A stretch of 13,190 bases of DNA. Origin: Physocladia obscura (taxonomy: Eukaryota > Chytridiomycota > Chytridiomycetes > Chytridiales > Chytriomycetaceae). The notes below the pieces were generated by a model, which did not search any database, was not told where the DNA came from, and saw only the letters and a list, made by a program, of their open reading frames with translations. The position numbers and the translations under genes are program-made. The stretch spans positions 1 to 13,190 of the forward strand of contig JADGJH010000918.1 in assembly GCA_027596945.1 (NCBI GenBank), given 5' to 3'. Positions 1 through 8,501 of the stretch are shown here, piece after piece (the first letter of the stretch is position 1; every line of letters starts with the position of its first letter).

Positions 1-260
1 AATCCCATTGAAAAAGGGACCAATGAAATGGCACCAGTAAAAAGGGCCATTGAAATACCTTCAGAAAACTGTCACATTATCCCATTGATGTGATGTCACC
101 AGTTTTCTAAGAGGAAAATGTCAAAGTGGTGGTAAATGCACTATAAATAGTGAAACCCACAGCAGACTTACAAATATGCACAAAAACTGATAACTTGTAG
201 TCTGACACCTCTTTTCTAAAGGGTTCCAACTCTACTCAACATACTTACCCTATGGGTATT

Positions 261-785
261 GACGGCTTCTTCCTGCCCCCAAACACAACGTAGTTTCTAC
301 AGCCTCTGGATTTGTTAATATTTAGTAATATGAAAACAAGATATGTTGACTTTACCAGAAAAGACACAGCTTCTCAACAGAAACTCTTGCTAAACTTGGT
401 GAGAAATTTATCTTGATTGCTCTAGAAGCTCAGTTGTGTCTTTCTTTTTCAGAGAAAATTATGGTGTCATCATTCAAGCATACAGGAATCTATCCATTTA
501 ATGCAAAAAAAATGACTAATTTGGCAATGCCAAACATTAACATGATCTCACCTCAACAAAACTGGTCAAGAGACAGCAACTGCAATATTGGAGGTCTTCA
601 CAAGTGCAGGTATCAGGCTGTCTGTTCAAAAAGTGTCAGTGAAGGGAGAAAAGGTAATGAAAACAAATCAAACTTACACTTTTGACAGAGTTCAATCAGC
701 GCAATAACAGGCTCTGGATGAAAAATTAGCCAAGGTGGAAGCAACTTTGAAAAAAAAAATGAAAAAAAAAATTAGCAAAACTTGA
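261..785 (+). pseudogene. pogo/Tigger-type DDE_1 transposase remnant (C-terminal part)
   Basis: Three frame-broken pieces match the end of a DDE_1 (pogo/Tigger/jerky-like) transposase, the enzyme that cuts and pastes Tc1-mariner superfamily DNA elements. Piece 1 (from 261) reads FFLPPNTT, then a TAG stop at 291-293, then FLQPLD and the following IF.. KTRY. The LPPNTT..LQPLD block is the family hallmark just before the last catalytic acidic residue. Piece 2, in another frame (about 368-685), ends the catalytic fold with SSFKHTGIYPFN, the family's GF-x-TGIYPFN signature. Piece 3 (708-785), in a third frame, is a Lys/Glu-rich coiled-coil-like tail (LDEKLAKVEATLKKK). Catalytic N-terminal parts are absent or unrecognisable in 1-260. 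At least two frame changes and one stop make it inactive. The family call is from motifs; the element's ends were not found. Confidence 0.8.
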
Positions 786-1637
786 GTAGGAGACTGCTTA
801 GTTGGTGGAAAAAGTGAGAAAACAATGTTTGGGAAAAATAAACAGACAATGCACTGTCAAATACCACAAAAGAACCAAATGGTTTCTTTCTCTGGTTTTT
901 AACACATTTCAACTATGTCCTTGCTGCGTTACTCACAATAAGGACCAACTGAAAGCTCACAATGAAAGTTGCAAGTAATTTGGATAATTTTCTTTTATTA
1001 TCTCCTCCCTTTATTCAGAAGAACTTATCCTTTCTGGTATTATTATTTCAAATAAAAAAAATCTCTTTACATTTATTTTTAACTTTCATAAGCCATTGGT
1101 TGTGTTGTAATAAGGTTGTGCACACATTTTTGTGTTGTTTGGATTTGTGCATCTACTCAATGGCTTTTGGTCAGTTCCACAAGCCAAATTCCTCAAACCT
1201 CCAAATGCAGAAATTGCTAGCAAAAAAACAAACAATGAGGAGAAATCTATCTTATTTATCATCCATAGAAAGAAAGATAACACCGCCCCAACTTTAAGGA
1301 ACTAAACGTCTGCAGTCAAATGTTTACTGCAAGTTTTGATCCTGATTTCTCTAATTCTTTCACCGCAAATCCTTTAGTACCCGTATTACAATGGATGCCA
1401 CATCTTCTGCAAGCATTATTACCCTCATTGCTAGCTAGGTTCCACTTAATTTTGCTTCTCAGCATTGTTGCAATAAATGAACTTGCCTGGAACTACTGCT
1501 GTTTTTTAAGCAACTTGTTTCTAAAAAACAACAAATTTAACTTCCAGTGGCAAAAGCAGCACAACTACAGCTTCAAATGAGTGTTGAACAGCCTGGTTTG
1601 TCAAAAACCTGCTTGTAACATTGACATTCTCAATAGC
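786..1637. other. AT-rich stretch without supported gene
   Basis: There are only short open frames with low-complexity, Phe/Leu/Lys-rich translations and no recognisable motifs. No terminal inverted repeat of the flanking transposase remnant could be picked out by eye. I see nothing supportable here. Confidence 0.5.
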
Positions 1638-1643
1638 TTTATT
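1638..1643 (-). terminator. polyadenylation signal AATAAA of the LINE remnant
   Basis: The minus strand reads AATAAA about 170 nt after the last retrotransposon stop codon, a plausible 3' end signal of the element. No clear long A-tail follows, which fits an old insertion. Confidence 0.4.
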
Positions 1644-3180
1644 CATATATCATTTTCCCTAAAAAACTTGAAGTCCAAAAATTTTCAGTCTCCAAGATGT
1701 TTCCATCCATGTTTTTCTCCATCAACAAGGTACAAGAACAAATCCCCATACCTTTCAAATCACAGCATTCCTCTTGGCCTAAAAAATCATTCAGATTCCA
1801 TTGCCAGCTCCAGTTATCCAATTCCCTGGGGCTGATCTCTTGTGCGTGTGTGACCCCTTGGCCTGTTGGATTCCATAGCTTGCTGTGCCTGTCTTGCTGT
1901 TTGTTGGAGTGCTCTTGCAGTCCTTGGAGGAGGTGCCACTATCTGCTCATTGTTGTCAGTGTCACTGTCTGGCTTGTCTTGAATCCAGAACCCATCTGCT
2001 GGCCATTGTTGAAGTCCTCTGCACCTTGTCAGAATTGATTGGATTGCCAGAGCACATGCCTTATAGGCAGGAGTGTCTGAAGGCTTGGAGGTCCTGTAGT
2101 GGTTAAGAACAGTGTCAATCATTGTGTGCCTGTCGTGTTGTGGGGCTGGAATGTCTTGGTAAAGATTATGCAGCAGAGTTTCAGCTCCTGGACAAGTGGT
2201 AGCATGCTTGCATGTGAGGACATCAGCACAGTTCTTGCACTCCTCATGTTGTGTGGTAGCTCCCAGAGTCCATTGGAGAAGAAGCCAGCAGTCTTTGCAA
2301 TTAATTCCAGACTTTGAGCACAAGAATGGCTGGATTGGGTCCTTGATTTCCACTTGGATAGCCCCAGCAATGCCTTCTGTTCCAGCTTCAAGCTCCACAA
2401 TAGCCTTGCAACAAAGTTTGATGACAGCAGCAATCCCAAGTGGTGGTTTTGCCTGACTGTATCTGGACCATGAGTCAATGCAGGGTGAGTCTTGGATATT
2501 TGGGGGTGATTCCAGAGAGGATTCTTCATTAAAAGTTGTGGTATGCAAATTCCAGATGGAGTGTGAGCTGCTTGAACAGCATAGTGGAATATTTTGACAG
2601 CAAAATTTTTTTCATCACCTGACGAGTATAGTCTGGCAGCCCATTTCAAGTTTAGCATATTGACACAATGAGAAATGGATTCAATTTGTATTTTTATTAA
2701 AGCAGCCTTGGAGGTGTTGTGAGGAGTTGATGTCAAGGTGCGTAGTGCCAAAGTTTGAGCTTTCTCATACAGTTGGAGCAGAACCTTGCTCCCTTGAAAG
2801 AGTGCCAGGCAATATTCCATGACTGGATAAATAAAAGCCTTGTAGATTCTTGCAGATGCTGCTGGGCCCAACAATGAGAATTGAAACCAGAGGTGCCAGC
2901 ATTGCAATGACTTGGTGAGTTTTTGTGGTCCTAACTTGAACCATTTCTTTCTAGTTGATGCCATCGCAAGTGAAAGGAATCCCAAGATAAGTTGCCATGT
3001 CTTCATAGAGCTGAAGTTTGATGTCCCAAACAGAAACAGGTAAGCAAAGAACAATGCACTTTGTGGGTGCAAATTTCATGCCAACATCCACACTCCATTC
3101 CTCACAACACTTCAAAAGCATTTGTTGCCATTAATGCAGTGTAACACTAACAATAGCACATCTTGATTTCTCAAGACTTC
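1638..3180 (-). pseudogene. 5'-truncated LINE-type retrotransposon (reverse-transcriptase C-terminus and Cys-rich tail)
   Basis: Read on the minus strand, this is the end of a non-LTR retrotransposon ORF2 in at least three frames. The first piece (about 3118 to 2960) has GMKFAPTKC followed by ATYLGIPFTCDGIN, the end of the palm domain of LINE reverse transcriptases. A shift near 2950 leads to the next frame, which has the thumb/linker segment (ARIYKAFIYPVMEYCLALFQ, then a LKWAARLYS block), typical of the region after the palm. A second shift near 2540 leads to the last frame, ending at 1814. Its tail carries C-x2-C pairs and C-x2-C-x5-C-x-H-x3-C, resembling the C-terminal Cys/His finger of LINEs. 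The YADD catalytic motif and everything upstream are missing, consistent with 5' truncation, and an AATAAA lies downstream. It is dead. Confidence 0.8.
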
Positions 3181-4146
3181 TGGAATTTTTGGTGAAAGCA
3201 GGCACTTTATGCAACAAGAAAAAGTGTGCAACAATGAAAGTGTGCAGAAATTACGCAACTGGCAAAATCTGATGGTCACTGGCCTTCAACGCAAAGCATT
3301 TATACTGACGTAATTGTGACAGTCTTATGGAGCTCAGAGTAGTATTTTGAGGACAAACAGTTTGTTTTTGATTGATGTTAACTTTGCTGTTATATAGCTA
3401 ACAGCAGCACAAACAGTGCAGAAACAAACACCAATGCAATGAAAACTAATCAACACAGTGCAATTATTGTAACTGCAACAGCAGGAGAGTTTTTGGCATA
3501 TTGTTGGTGTGCCTGTCACTTTTTCCCTCTTATTCAACTAATATCTTGGTATATTTGCTTCCTATAACTTTTATATTCTTTTTTTACTATTTGCTCTTCC
3601 TTTCTTTTTTTTTTGATGAGATAAACTGTGTTTTTATAAAATATTTTGTGCATTGCACAGTAAAGAAAAGTGCGCAAAACAAAAACAGCAGAAAAGGAAA
3701 ACCCTGGCAATGATAATATTTATCAACACACTCAACATACAAAACTAAACAAATCAAGGCAAATCAAAGCTAATTGATACATGCACTAAACTCAAATGCC
3801 AATCAGTGAATTATACATGGTGCAACTGGATCAGCTAAATAATAACCATGACAATAATCTTGTATTACAACAATTTCATTCTACTCTAACTTTTTAGGTA
3901 ACGTGCCGATGCCAGATTTTATGTAAAGGTGCTAAAATAAATTAAACTGAGCGCCTGGGCTTGTTAACTAACTATTTGTAACCGCAGTACAGTGTAGTTT
4001 TGTGCTCATCTGGTTTGTTAACTGTTTGCGCACTATCTGCGCAGTTTTTTTTGGAATGCACAAATCTCCAATTTTGCCCTGCCAGCACATTAAATAGTCT
4101 GCAAATATTTAAAAAATAACTTAAAAAATTCCCACGATTAAAACTC
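3181..4146. other. AT-rich intergenic region
   Basis: This lies between the retrotransposon remnant and the membrane-protein gene. Homopolymer T and A runs are frequent (for example 3604-3613) and open frames are short without recognisable features. The last 60 bases before 4147 are A/T-rich leader-like sequence. No RNA gene or promoter motif could be defended. Confidence 0.5.
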
Positions 4147-5472
4147 ATGCCACGAGTCACTTTCAAAATTCACGACTTTGAATGGCTTCGCAAGGCATTA
4201 CTTCTTAGTATCATGCTCGGTTTGTCTCCGTTGATGTCGCCAACAATCCCACGGATCTGGAACATCACGTCTCCAGCGACTGGGTCAAAAAAATTCCAGC
4301 CAACAATTGGAGTATCCGGCATCCACGACGCATTTGCTCTTGGAGTATTATACCAGAAATCAGTTGACAAAGGCTGTATCAATTCCACTGTCAAACATCT
4401 CTCTGCTGCCTGCAACCACATTCAAACCAAAATCTCTGCTCTTATTGGCTCTGACAATGATCTGAACGATCTGGTTCTGATTTTGGCGAACCCAACCAAA
4501 CAAGCCTTGTATGATTCTTCTCAATCAATTTTACAGTACGCCGCCGGATTTATAACGATAGCGAATGTGTTTCTTGTGACAGGGTGTATTGTATTCTCGG
4601 CTGCCGTGGTACCCACAATCACGTATTTAGTATACCCGTATGTTTGCGACAATTGGCCCGAAATCAAAAGAATATACGAGGAGTCAAAAACAGTTGTTGA
4701 GTCGATGCTTTACATTTTGGCGTTTTTGATCCTGACACAGACGCAATTCTATTCGCCTTCTTTTGCTTTTGCTGTTGGCTTTATTGGTGCTATGATGGCA
4801 GTAGCCGCATTTTCTTACTCTGTTCACATTTGCAAAATGAAAGCCAACAAAGTGTCCTGTGCCGCTGGGATATATGTTTGCTATGTATTTGGATATATGG
4901 CTCTGGTTGCAAATTCTTCATTCCTGGGATTCATTTCTTGCGCTGGACTATTTACAGCTCTTCAATTCCGTGTTATTCCAATTGGATTAGGCCTGGTTAT
5001 TGGCTTTTCAGATAGAATGGCAACTGAATCCTGCGTGATTACAAGCGCTTTCTTCATGATTGTTTCAGTTCTGATTGAACAGTGCCAGTATAATGCAATT
5101 CACAAAATTTTCTTTCCTTTTCGATTCGGTTTCCATGTGTTCAGTCCAGTTGTATTTTTCTTGGGTCTCTTGCTGTTATGTTCTTCATGGATATATGCTG
5201 AAAAAATTTTTTTTTGGAGAATGCAACTGCTGTTTGTTGCTTCAAATTTAGTGGTTGGTATCATTGGATTGTTTTACCGAATCAACGCGTTTGTCAATTC
5301 CGCGTGTGTTTTCGCGATCCTCTATGGCGTGGAAAAATACCTGGAAATTTTGGCCAGGTCGAAAAAATTTTATTGGCCACTTTTATTACTTGGTGGTATT
5401 TTGTTCGCAACTTTTGGGATTTATTTCCAGAGTATTTCTGCGACAATTACTTCATTTTTGAATTTTGTTTGA
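4147..5472 (+). CDS. uncharacterised polytopic membrane protein, 441 aa, single exon
   Basis: I do not recognise the family. The frame is uninterrupted for 441 codons, starts at the first ATG after an A/T-rich leader and ends in TGA. A hydrophobic stretch at residues 15-31 preceded by Arg/Lys could be a signal peptide or signal anchor. Residues 35-125 look soluble and contain two potential N-glycosylation sites (N39-I-T, N79-S-T). From about 131 on, hydrophobic segments follow each other: roughly 131-165, 185-199, 204-224, 236-272, 275-289, 296-312, 329-350, 358-377, 383-397 and 409-428, so about nine to eleven spans. The last spans are rich in Phe and Gly. No transporter, GPCR or glycosyltransferase signature is visible. 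It could be a lineage-specific or horizontally acquired membrane protein. That it is a real gene is likely because of length and compositional coherence; its function is unknown. Confidence 0.75.
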   Translation: MPRVTFKIHDFEWLRKALLLSIMLGLSPLMSPTIPRIWNITSPATGSKKFQPTIGVSGIHDAFALGVLYQKSVDKGCINSTVKHLSAACNHIQTKISALIGSDNDLNDLVLILANPTKQALYDSSQSILQYAAGFITIANVFLVTGCIVFSAAVVPTITYLVYPYVCDNWPEIKRIYEESKTVVESMLYILAFLILTQTQFYSPSFAFAVGFIGAMMAVAAFSYSVHICKMKANKVSCAAGIYVCYVFGYMALVANSSFLGFISCAGLFTALQFRVIPIGLGLVIGFSDRMATESCVITSAFFMIVSVLIEQCQYNAIHKIFFPFRFGFHVFSPVVFFLGLLLLCSSWIYAEKIFFWRMQLLFVASNLVVGIIGLFYRINAFVNSACVFAILYGVEKYLEILARSKKFYWPLLLLGGILFATFGIYFQSISATITSFLNFV

Positions 5473-5521
5473 AAAGTGGAACCAGAATACAGAAAAACGT
5501 TGCTGTAATTTTTTTATTTTG

Positions 5522-5553
5522 ACCCCCATGCACACGCACCCCCATGCACACGC
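5522..5553. repeat. tandem duplication, 2 x 16 bp
   Basis: Two perfect head-to-tail copies of acccccatgcacacgc lie in the presumed 3' untranslated region of the membrane-protein gene, followed by a partial third beginning (cc). It is a C/A-rich island in otherwise AT-rich DNA, and probably a simple replication-slippage duplication. Confidence 0.85.
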
Positions 5554-5582
5554 CCATACCTCTTTCTCTGTGAGAATCTCGT

Positions 5583-5588
5583 AATAAA
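5583..5588 (+). terminator. polyadenylation signal AATAAA of the membrane-protein gene
   Basis: AATAAA lies 110 nt past the stop codon of the membrane-protein gene, a normal distance for a 3' end, with GT-rich sequence downstream (5648-5740). Confidence 0.45.
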
Positions 5589-5813
5589 ATCTTGAATTGT
5601 GAACTCTTTGCCTTCGGCAAGTGACGAATCAACTCAACTTTGAATAGTGTGTTTTATTCTCACTAGATGTTAGTGAGGGATAGTGTGATGGATTTATGTG
5701 TGTATTTTCGCTGAAAATTTTGTGTTTATTTCAATGAGAGTATTGTGGTGTTGGCGTTTCAGTCAAAAAGTTCAGCTGGCCGGATTTTTTGAGCTAAAAA
5801 TAACTCATACAAA

Positions 5814-7613
5814 ATGAAGAAAAAGCAGACGAACCTGACCAACTACTTCGCTCCTGTGCCCGCTGCATCCCCAACAATAGCCATGTTTCCATCACTGTCT
5901 TCTTCTCAGACGCCGTCTTCTTCATCGTCGTTATCTTCATCTTCTTTACCGGTTCCTGCTAAGAGATGGAAAGGCAAAGAACGCGCTGATGGACTTGTTT
6001 CAATCGAAGAGGACAACGACAAGGACTTGATGATTGCTATCGCCGCATCTCGACAGTCTTTGCGTGCGTACGAACTGGGCGGAGGAAACAGTGAGTATTT
6101 TTTTAAACCCATCAACAAGTATTAACGTTCGACTCAAAGGCTCCTCGTCGTCTTCTCCTCTTCCTCTTCTAATTCTTGCGCGCCTCCCACTGTCAATGGC
6201 GTGGTATGGCACTTTCTCTTGTTCCACGGCGTGAAGAGACCTTGGACAAAAGTGCTGCTCGTAGAATGTATCCTTGGCACGGCTCGTGGCGGCGACTGAA
6301 CTGCTCTACAATTGCCTCAGATTGTTGACCCGGACCCGGCTGCTTTTCAGTGTAAGACCGGAGGTTTGCCGATTCATGATGTTCTCTTTATTGAGATTGG
6401 GTAGTAGAGCTGAGTTCCATAGGGGCAAAGCCAACTTGTCGCGAGATGTTTCTGCACAAGAGCGCGAGTTACTTCCTGGACCTACGGACATCTCAACAGA
6501 CTAAGCCCTATTTTTTTAATTATTTTTTTTAATTTTTTTTATTAAAATGTTTCCGTTCCCAATAGCCATCTTTCTCGCAAACAACCCCACCTATCACACC
6601 GCTCTCAAATGACAACGTCGCTGCTCCACAGGTACATCACGTGATTGCTCTTAAAAACTTCTATAAAAGAACGACCTTTCTGAACTTTTCCCTCTTTTTT
6701 TTCTTTCAAAAAATAGACCCAGATGGACTCAAATGTGCCTCATTCAGTAAGTGTTGATTTTAATGAATTATTGTCATTTTTAATTTTTTTAAATTAGGAC
6801 GGCGGTGTTCTTCTCACACTGCTTGCAAGAAAAATTACATTAAACTTTTCAACTTGAAAGCTGGTGCCGTTGATGAACCAAAAACAAGGACCTGTTTGAA
6901 ATGTAATTGTGATTTGGATTGGAGAGTTGGTGAAATGCTTCGGACTGGAGGGAAAACGTATCAAAGTCATTGTGCTGGAGATTGCCTCAAACTGAATGTG
7001 AACACCAAGGGCAATTTACTGGTAGTGTATTCTTCTCCTCAAAATGAACGCCGAGATGCCCTCAAAACCCCCCTCACTCCAATCAACACTCAGTTTCACT
7101 TCGTGTTGATTGTTTGGTTTTTGAATTACTAATCAATTTCTTTTTTTATGTGCACCACCGACTCAACAGAACAACCCGAAAGTAATTGTATTCTTCTTCC
7201 CAAAATGAACGCCGAGACGCCCCCAAACCCCCCTCATTTTAAACACGACCCTCAGCTGGGTCGTGTTCTCTCTCTTTGGACTTGTTATTTGACTCTTTAC
7301 TTTTTTTTCAAAGGCCCGTGTCAGGGAACAGACAGACGTCAGTAGTTTCATCTACCGTGCCACAGACAATTTGGCAGGTCGACCAAACCATGAAAAGTCC
7401 ACTGATGAATGCATCAATTTTTTGCTGAATGTGGCACTGAATGGACAAGTGTATGAGTTTGACGTTATTTGCCAACGCAATAAGTCTGAACGAGAGGAAG
7501 CATACAAGGAATTATCTGCAGGAAATGGAGCAAATTGTTATCATTGCGGCTGTGATGAGCTGGGTTGGCTGTCAGCGGTTGGCCTAAATCAGGTATTTGT
7601 TCATTACAATTGA
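5814..7613 (+). CDS. novel spliced gene: PIP box, UIM-like motif, repeated Cys motifs (280 aa model)
   Basis: I do not recognise the family. Proposed exons are 5814-6090, 6717-6746, 6798-7021, 7170-7181 and 7314-7613; phases agree at every junction and the sum is 280 codons plus TGA. Residues 5-12, QTNLTNYF, fit the PCNA-binding PIP box (Q-x-x-L-x-x-Y-F) right after a Lys run. A poly-Ser linker follows (28-44), then a basic NLS-like KRWKGKER (50-57). An acidic run leads into DLMIAIAAS (71-79), matching the ubiquitin-interacting core (L-x2-A-x3-S). Next come C99, C106-x2-H-x2-CKK (to 114), then C135-x2-C-x-C-D..W144, H160-C and C165, a likely zinc module. C256-x2-C-x-C-D..W266 repeats the C-x2-C-x-C-D motif. 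A GT at 7593 may splice onward, but no in-frame downstream exon was found, so the end could be 7592 or 7613. Inference: a nuclear protein acting at replication forks or on ubiquitinated PCNA; a domesticated or transposon-encoded protein is also possible. Confidence 0.6.
6091..6716 (+). other. intron 1 of the PIP-motif gene, with a GC-richer coding-like block
   Basis: The intron starts with a strong donor (gtgagt) and ends in a pyrimidine-rich stretch and tag. It is by far the longest intron here (626 nt). Positions 6138-6504 are clearly richer in G and C than the surroundings. They contain several peptide-like open stretches that switch frame, for example IVDPDPAAFQCKTGGLPIHD and then SRAEFHRGKANLSRDV, each broken by stops. 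This could be a decayed coding insertion or unrecognised alternative exons. The family was not identified. Confidence 0.45.
6637..6669 (+). promoter_or_regulatory. palindromic E-box plus TATA-like pair inside intron 1
   Basis: TCACGTGA (6637-6644, a palindromic bHLH-type E-box) is followed 17 nt later by TATAAAAG (6662-6669), about 50 nt before exon 2. The spacing resembles a core promoter, possibly an internal start for the PIP-motif gene or a leftover of the GC-richer block. The ATG at 6723 is not in the gene's frame, which argues against a simple alternative start. Confidence 0.25.
7022..7169 (+). repeat. introner-like copy A (intron 3 of the PIP-motif gene)
   Basis: This 148-nt intron runs from gtagtg to caacag. 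After the donor comes a core (7026-7076) nearly identical to 7187-7236 in the next intron. A perfect 10-bp inverted repeat follows, CAATCAACAC (7080-7089) pairing with GTGTTGATTG (7103-7112), with a 13-nt loop beginning tcag. A TTACTAAT branch-point-like site and a T-run follow. The donor base context is weak (gtagtg), but phase 0 is kept on both sides. Confidence 0.65.
7182..7313 (+). repeat. introner-like copy B (intron 4 of the PIP-motif gene)
   Basis: This 132-nt intron runs from gtaatt to a T-run plus caaag. The core at 7187-7236 matches copy A apart from a few substitutions and a 1-nt length difference. The hairpin at the same relative place has a different stem, AACACGACCC (7242-7251) pairing with GGGTCGTGTT (7258-7267), and a 6-nt loop, tcagct. 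The sequence after the hairpin (tttgg, then tttga and a T-run) also parallels copy A. The 12 nt between the two copies (7170-7181, encoding NNPK) keep the frame. Confidence 0.65.
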
Positions 7614-7620
7614 TTTACAG

Positions 7621-8463
7621 AATCAAGACTGAAATTCAACTTAGGGAACTCCTGACCGACTTAGCATAGGGTGCTATTTTAGCCAAGAGCAAATAACTGT
7701 TTCTAGCTGTTTATTCTGCCAACAGTTAGCAAAGATATTATCTCTCATTCCAAACTAAATTATTAATTGCAGATTGTTCAATGATATGAGCGAAGCTGAA
7801 CGAGACCAGTACCAGACTTTACTTATCACGAAGCATGACTTTCATCGAGCTGACAATGCCGTTGAATGTTATCTGATGTTGAAAACTGATGAGGAGGCAA
7901 ACAAATGTGGAATCTAGCAATTGCACATGTACAAAGTTATTGGGTAAAGAAATTCGGGGAACAAAGCAAAAAATCTCGAGAAAGTTTCAAAAAGTATGTT
8001 ACATTTGTTGGGATAACTTACCTGAATTTGCTGACACTTTTAAAGTTCAAAGTCCATGATGGCGAAGCACTCTGGAAAGTACAAGGTTTTGGACAATATT
8101 TGTGAATACAGTCTGAGCAAAATGACGGAGGTCTGTTGCTTGTTGGACAATTGCTGCTTGGTATCTGGGATTGGGGGTCAAAGATGTGGCTCTCTCAGTT
8201 GATAGGTGCATAGTAGATTTTAGTTTTAGGATACGTATAATCGGTTGTTTTCAGATACATACGAGACTCCCACTACGAAAAGAACACAATCGGCATTTTT
8301 TTAACTCGAATCAATGATACCAAAGAATCTGACCCTTTATTTATATCGGAGGAGAACCTCAATTCTTACATGGCAGACAAAAACATTGACCATCCTTTGA
8401 CAGTCATAGTTGCTTGCCTGCGCAAACCTTTGGCAAGATTGATTGAATTCCAGAAGAAGTGTT
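7621..8463 (+). pseudogene. decayed coding pieces, probably the former 3' half of the PIP-motif gene
   Basis: Coding-like peptides occur in changing frames. Near 7621-7665 is IKTEIQLRELLTDLA. From 7773, after ttgcag, is LFNDMSEAERDQYQTLL and onward to EEANK. A shift follows, then WNLAIAHVQSYWVKKFGEQS. After another shift comes CYICWDNLPEF from 7997, echoing the gene's earlier C-x2-C motifs. Then KHSGKYKVLDNICEY leads to KDVALSVDR. A possible gtgcat...ttttcag intron follows (up to about 8256), then YIRDSHYEKNTIGIF and onward to LARLIEFQKKC. Stops and frame changes separate them, so either this part is decaying or the read sequence has indels. I infer that it belongs to the upstream gene from strand, order and the Cys motif; homology is not shown. 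Confidence 0.4.
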
Positions 8464-8485
8464 TAGAAAGAAGAAGTGTTTAGAA
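8452..8485. repeat. tandem duplication, 2 x 17 bp
   Basis: Two perfect copies of agaagaagtgtttagaa lie immediately before the foldback element and at the end of the last coding-like stretch. The second copy introduces the stop codon of that frame. It could be a slippage event or a trace of the foldback insertion. Confidence 0.8.
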
Positions 8486-8501
8486 ACCTCTATCATTGGA
8501 A

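Noticed and set aside
962..1580. Two open frames of 111 and 86 codons
   Set aside because: Composition is low-complexity and AT-driven, with no motifs and no splice or 3' end signals that fit.
1697..2456. Plus-strand open frames rich in Cys and Leu
   Set aside because: They are antisense to the recognisable retrotransposon tail and show no motif of their own.
2540..2960. Programmed frameshifting in the reverse-transcriptase frames
   Set aside because: There is no slippery site at the change points, and the 5' part of the element is missing. Random indels in a dead copy are simpler.
6723..6746. ATG at 6723 as the start of a gene driven by the TATA box at 6662
   Set aside because: Joined to the next exon this frame meets a stop within about 20 codons; the phase from exon 1 gives the Cys-rich frame instead.
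7593..7620. 28-nt intron between gtattt and ttacag
   Set aside because: It is shorter than any other intron here and the resulting frame stops after three codons.
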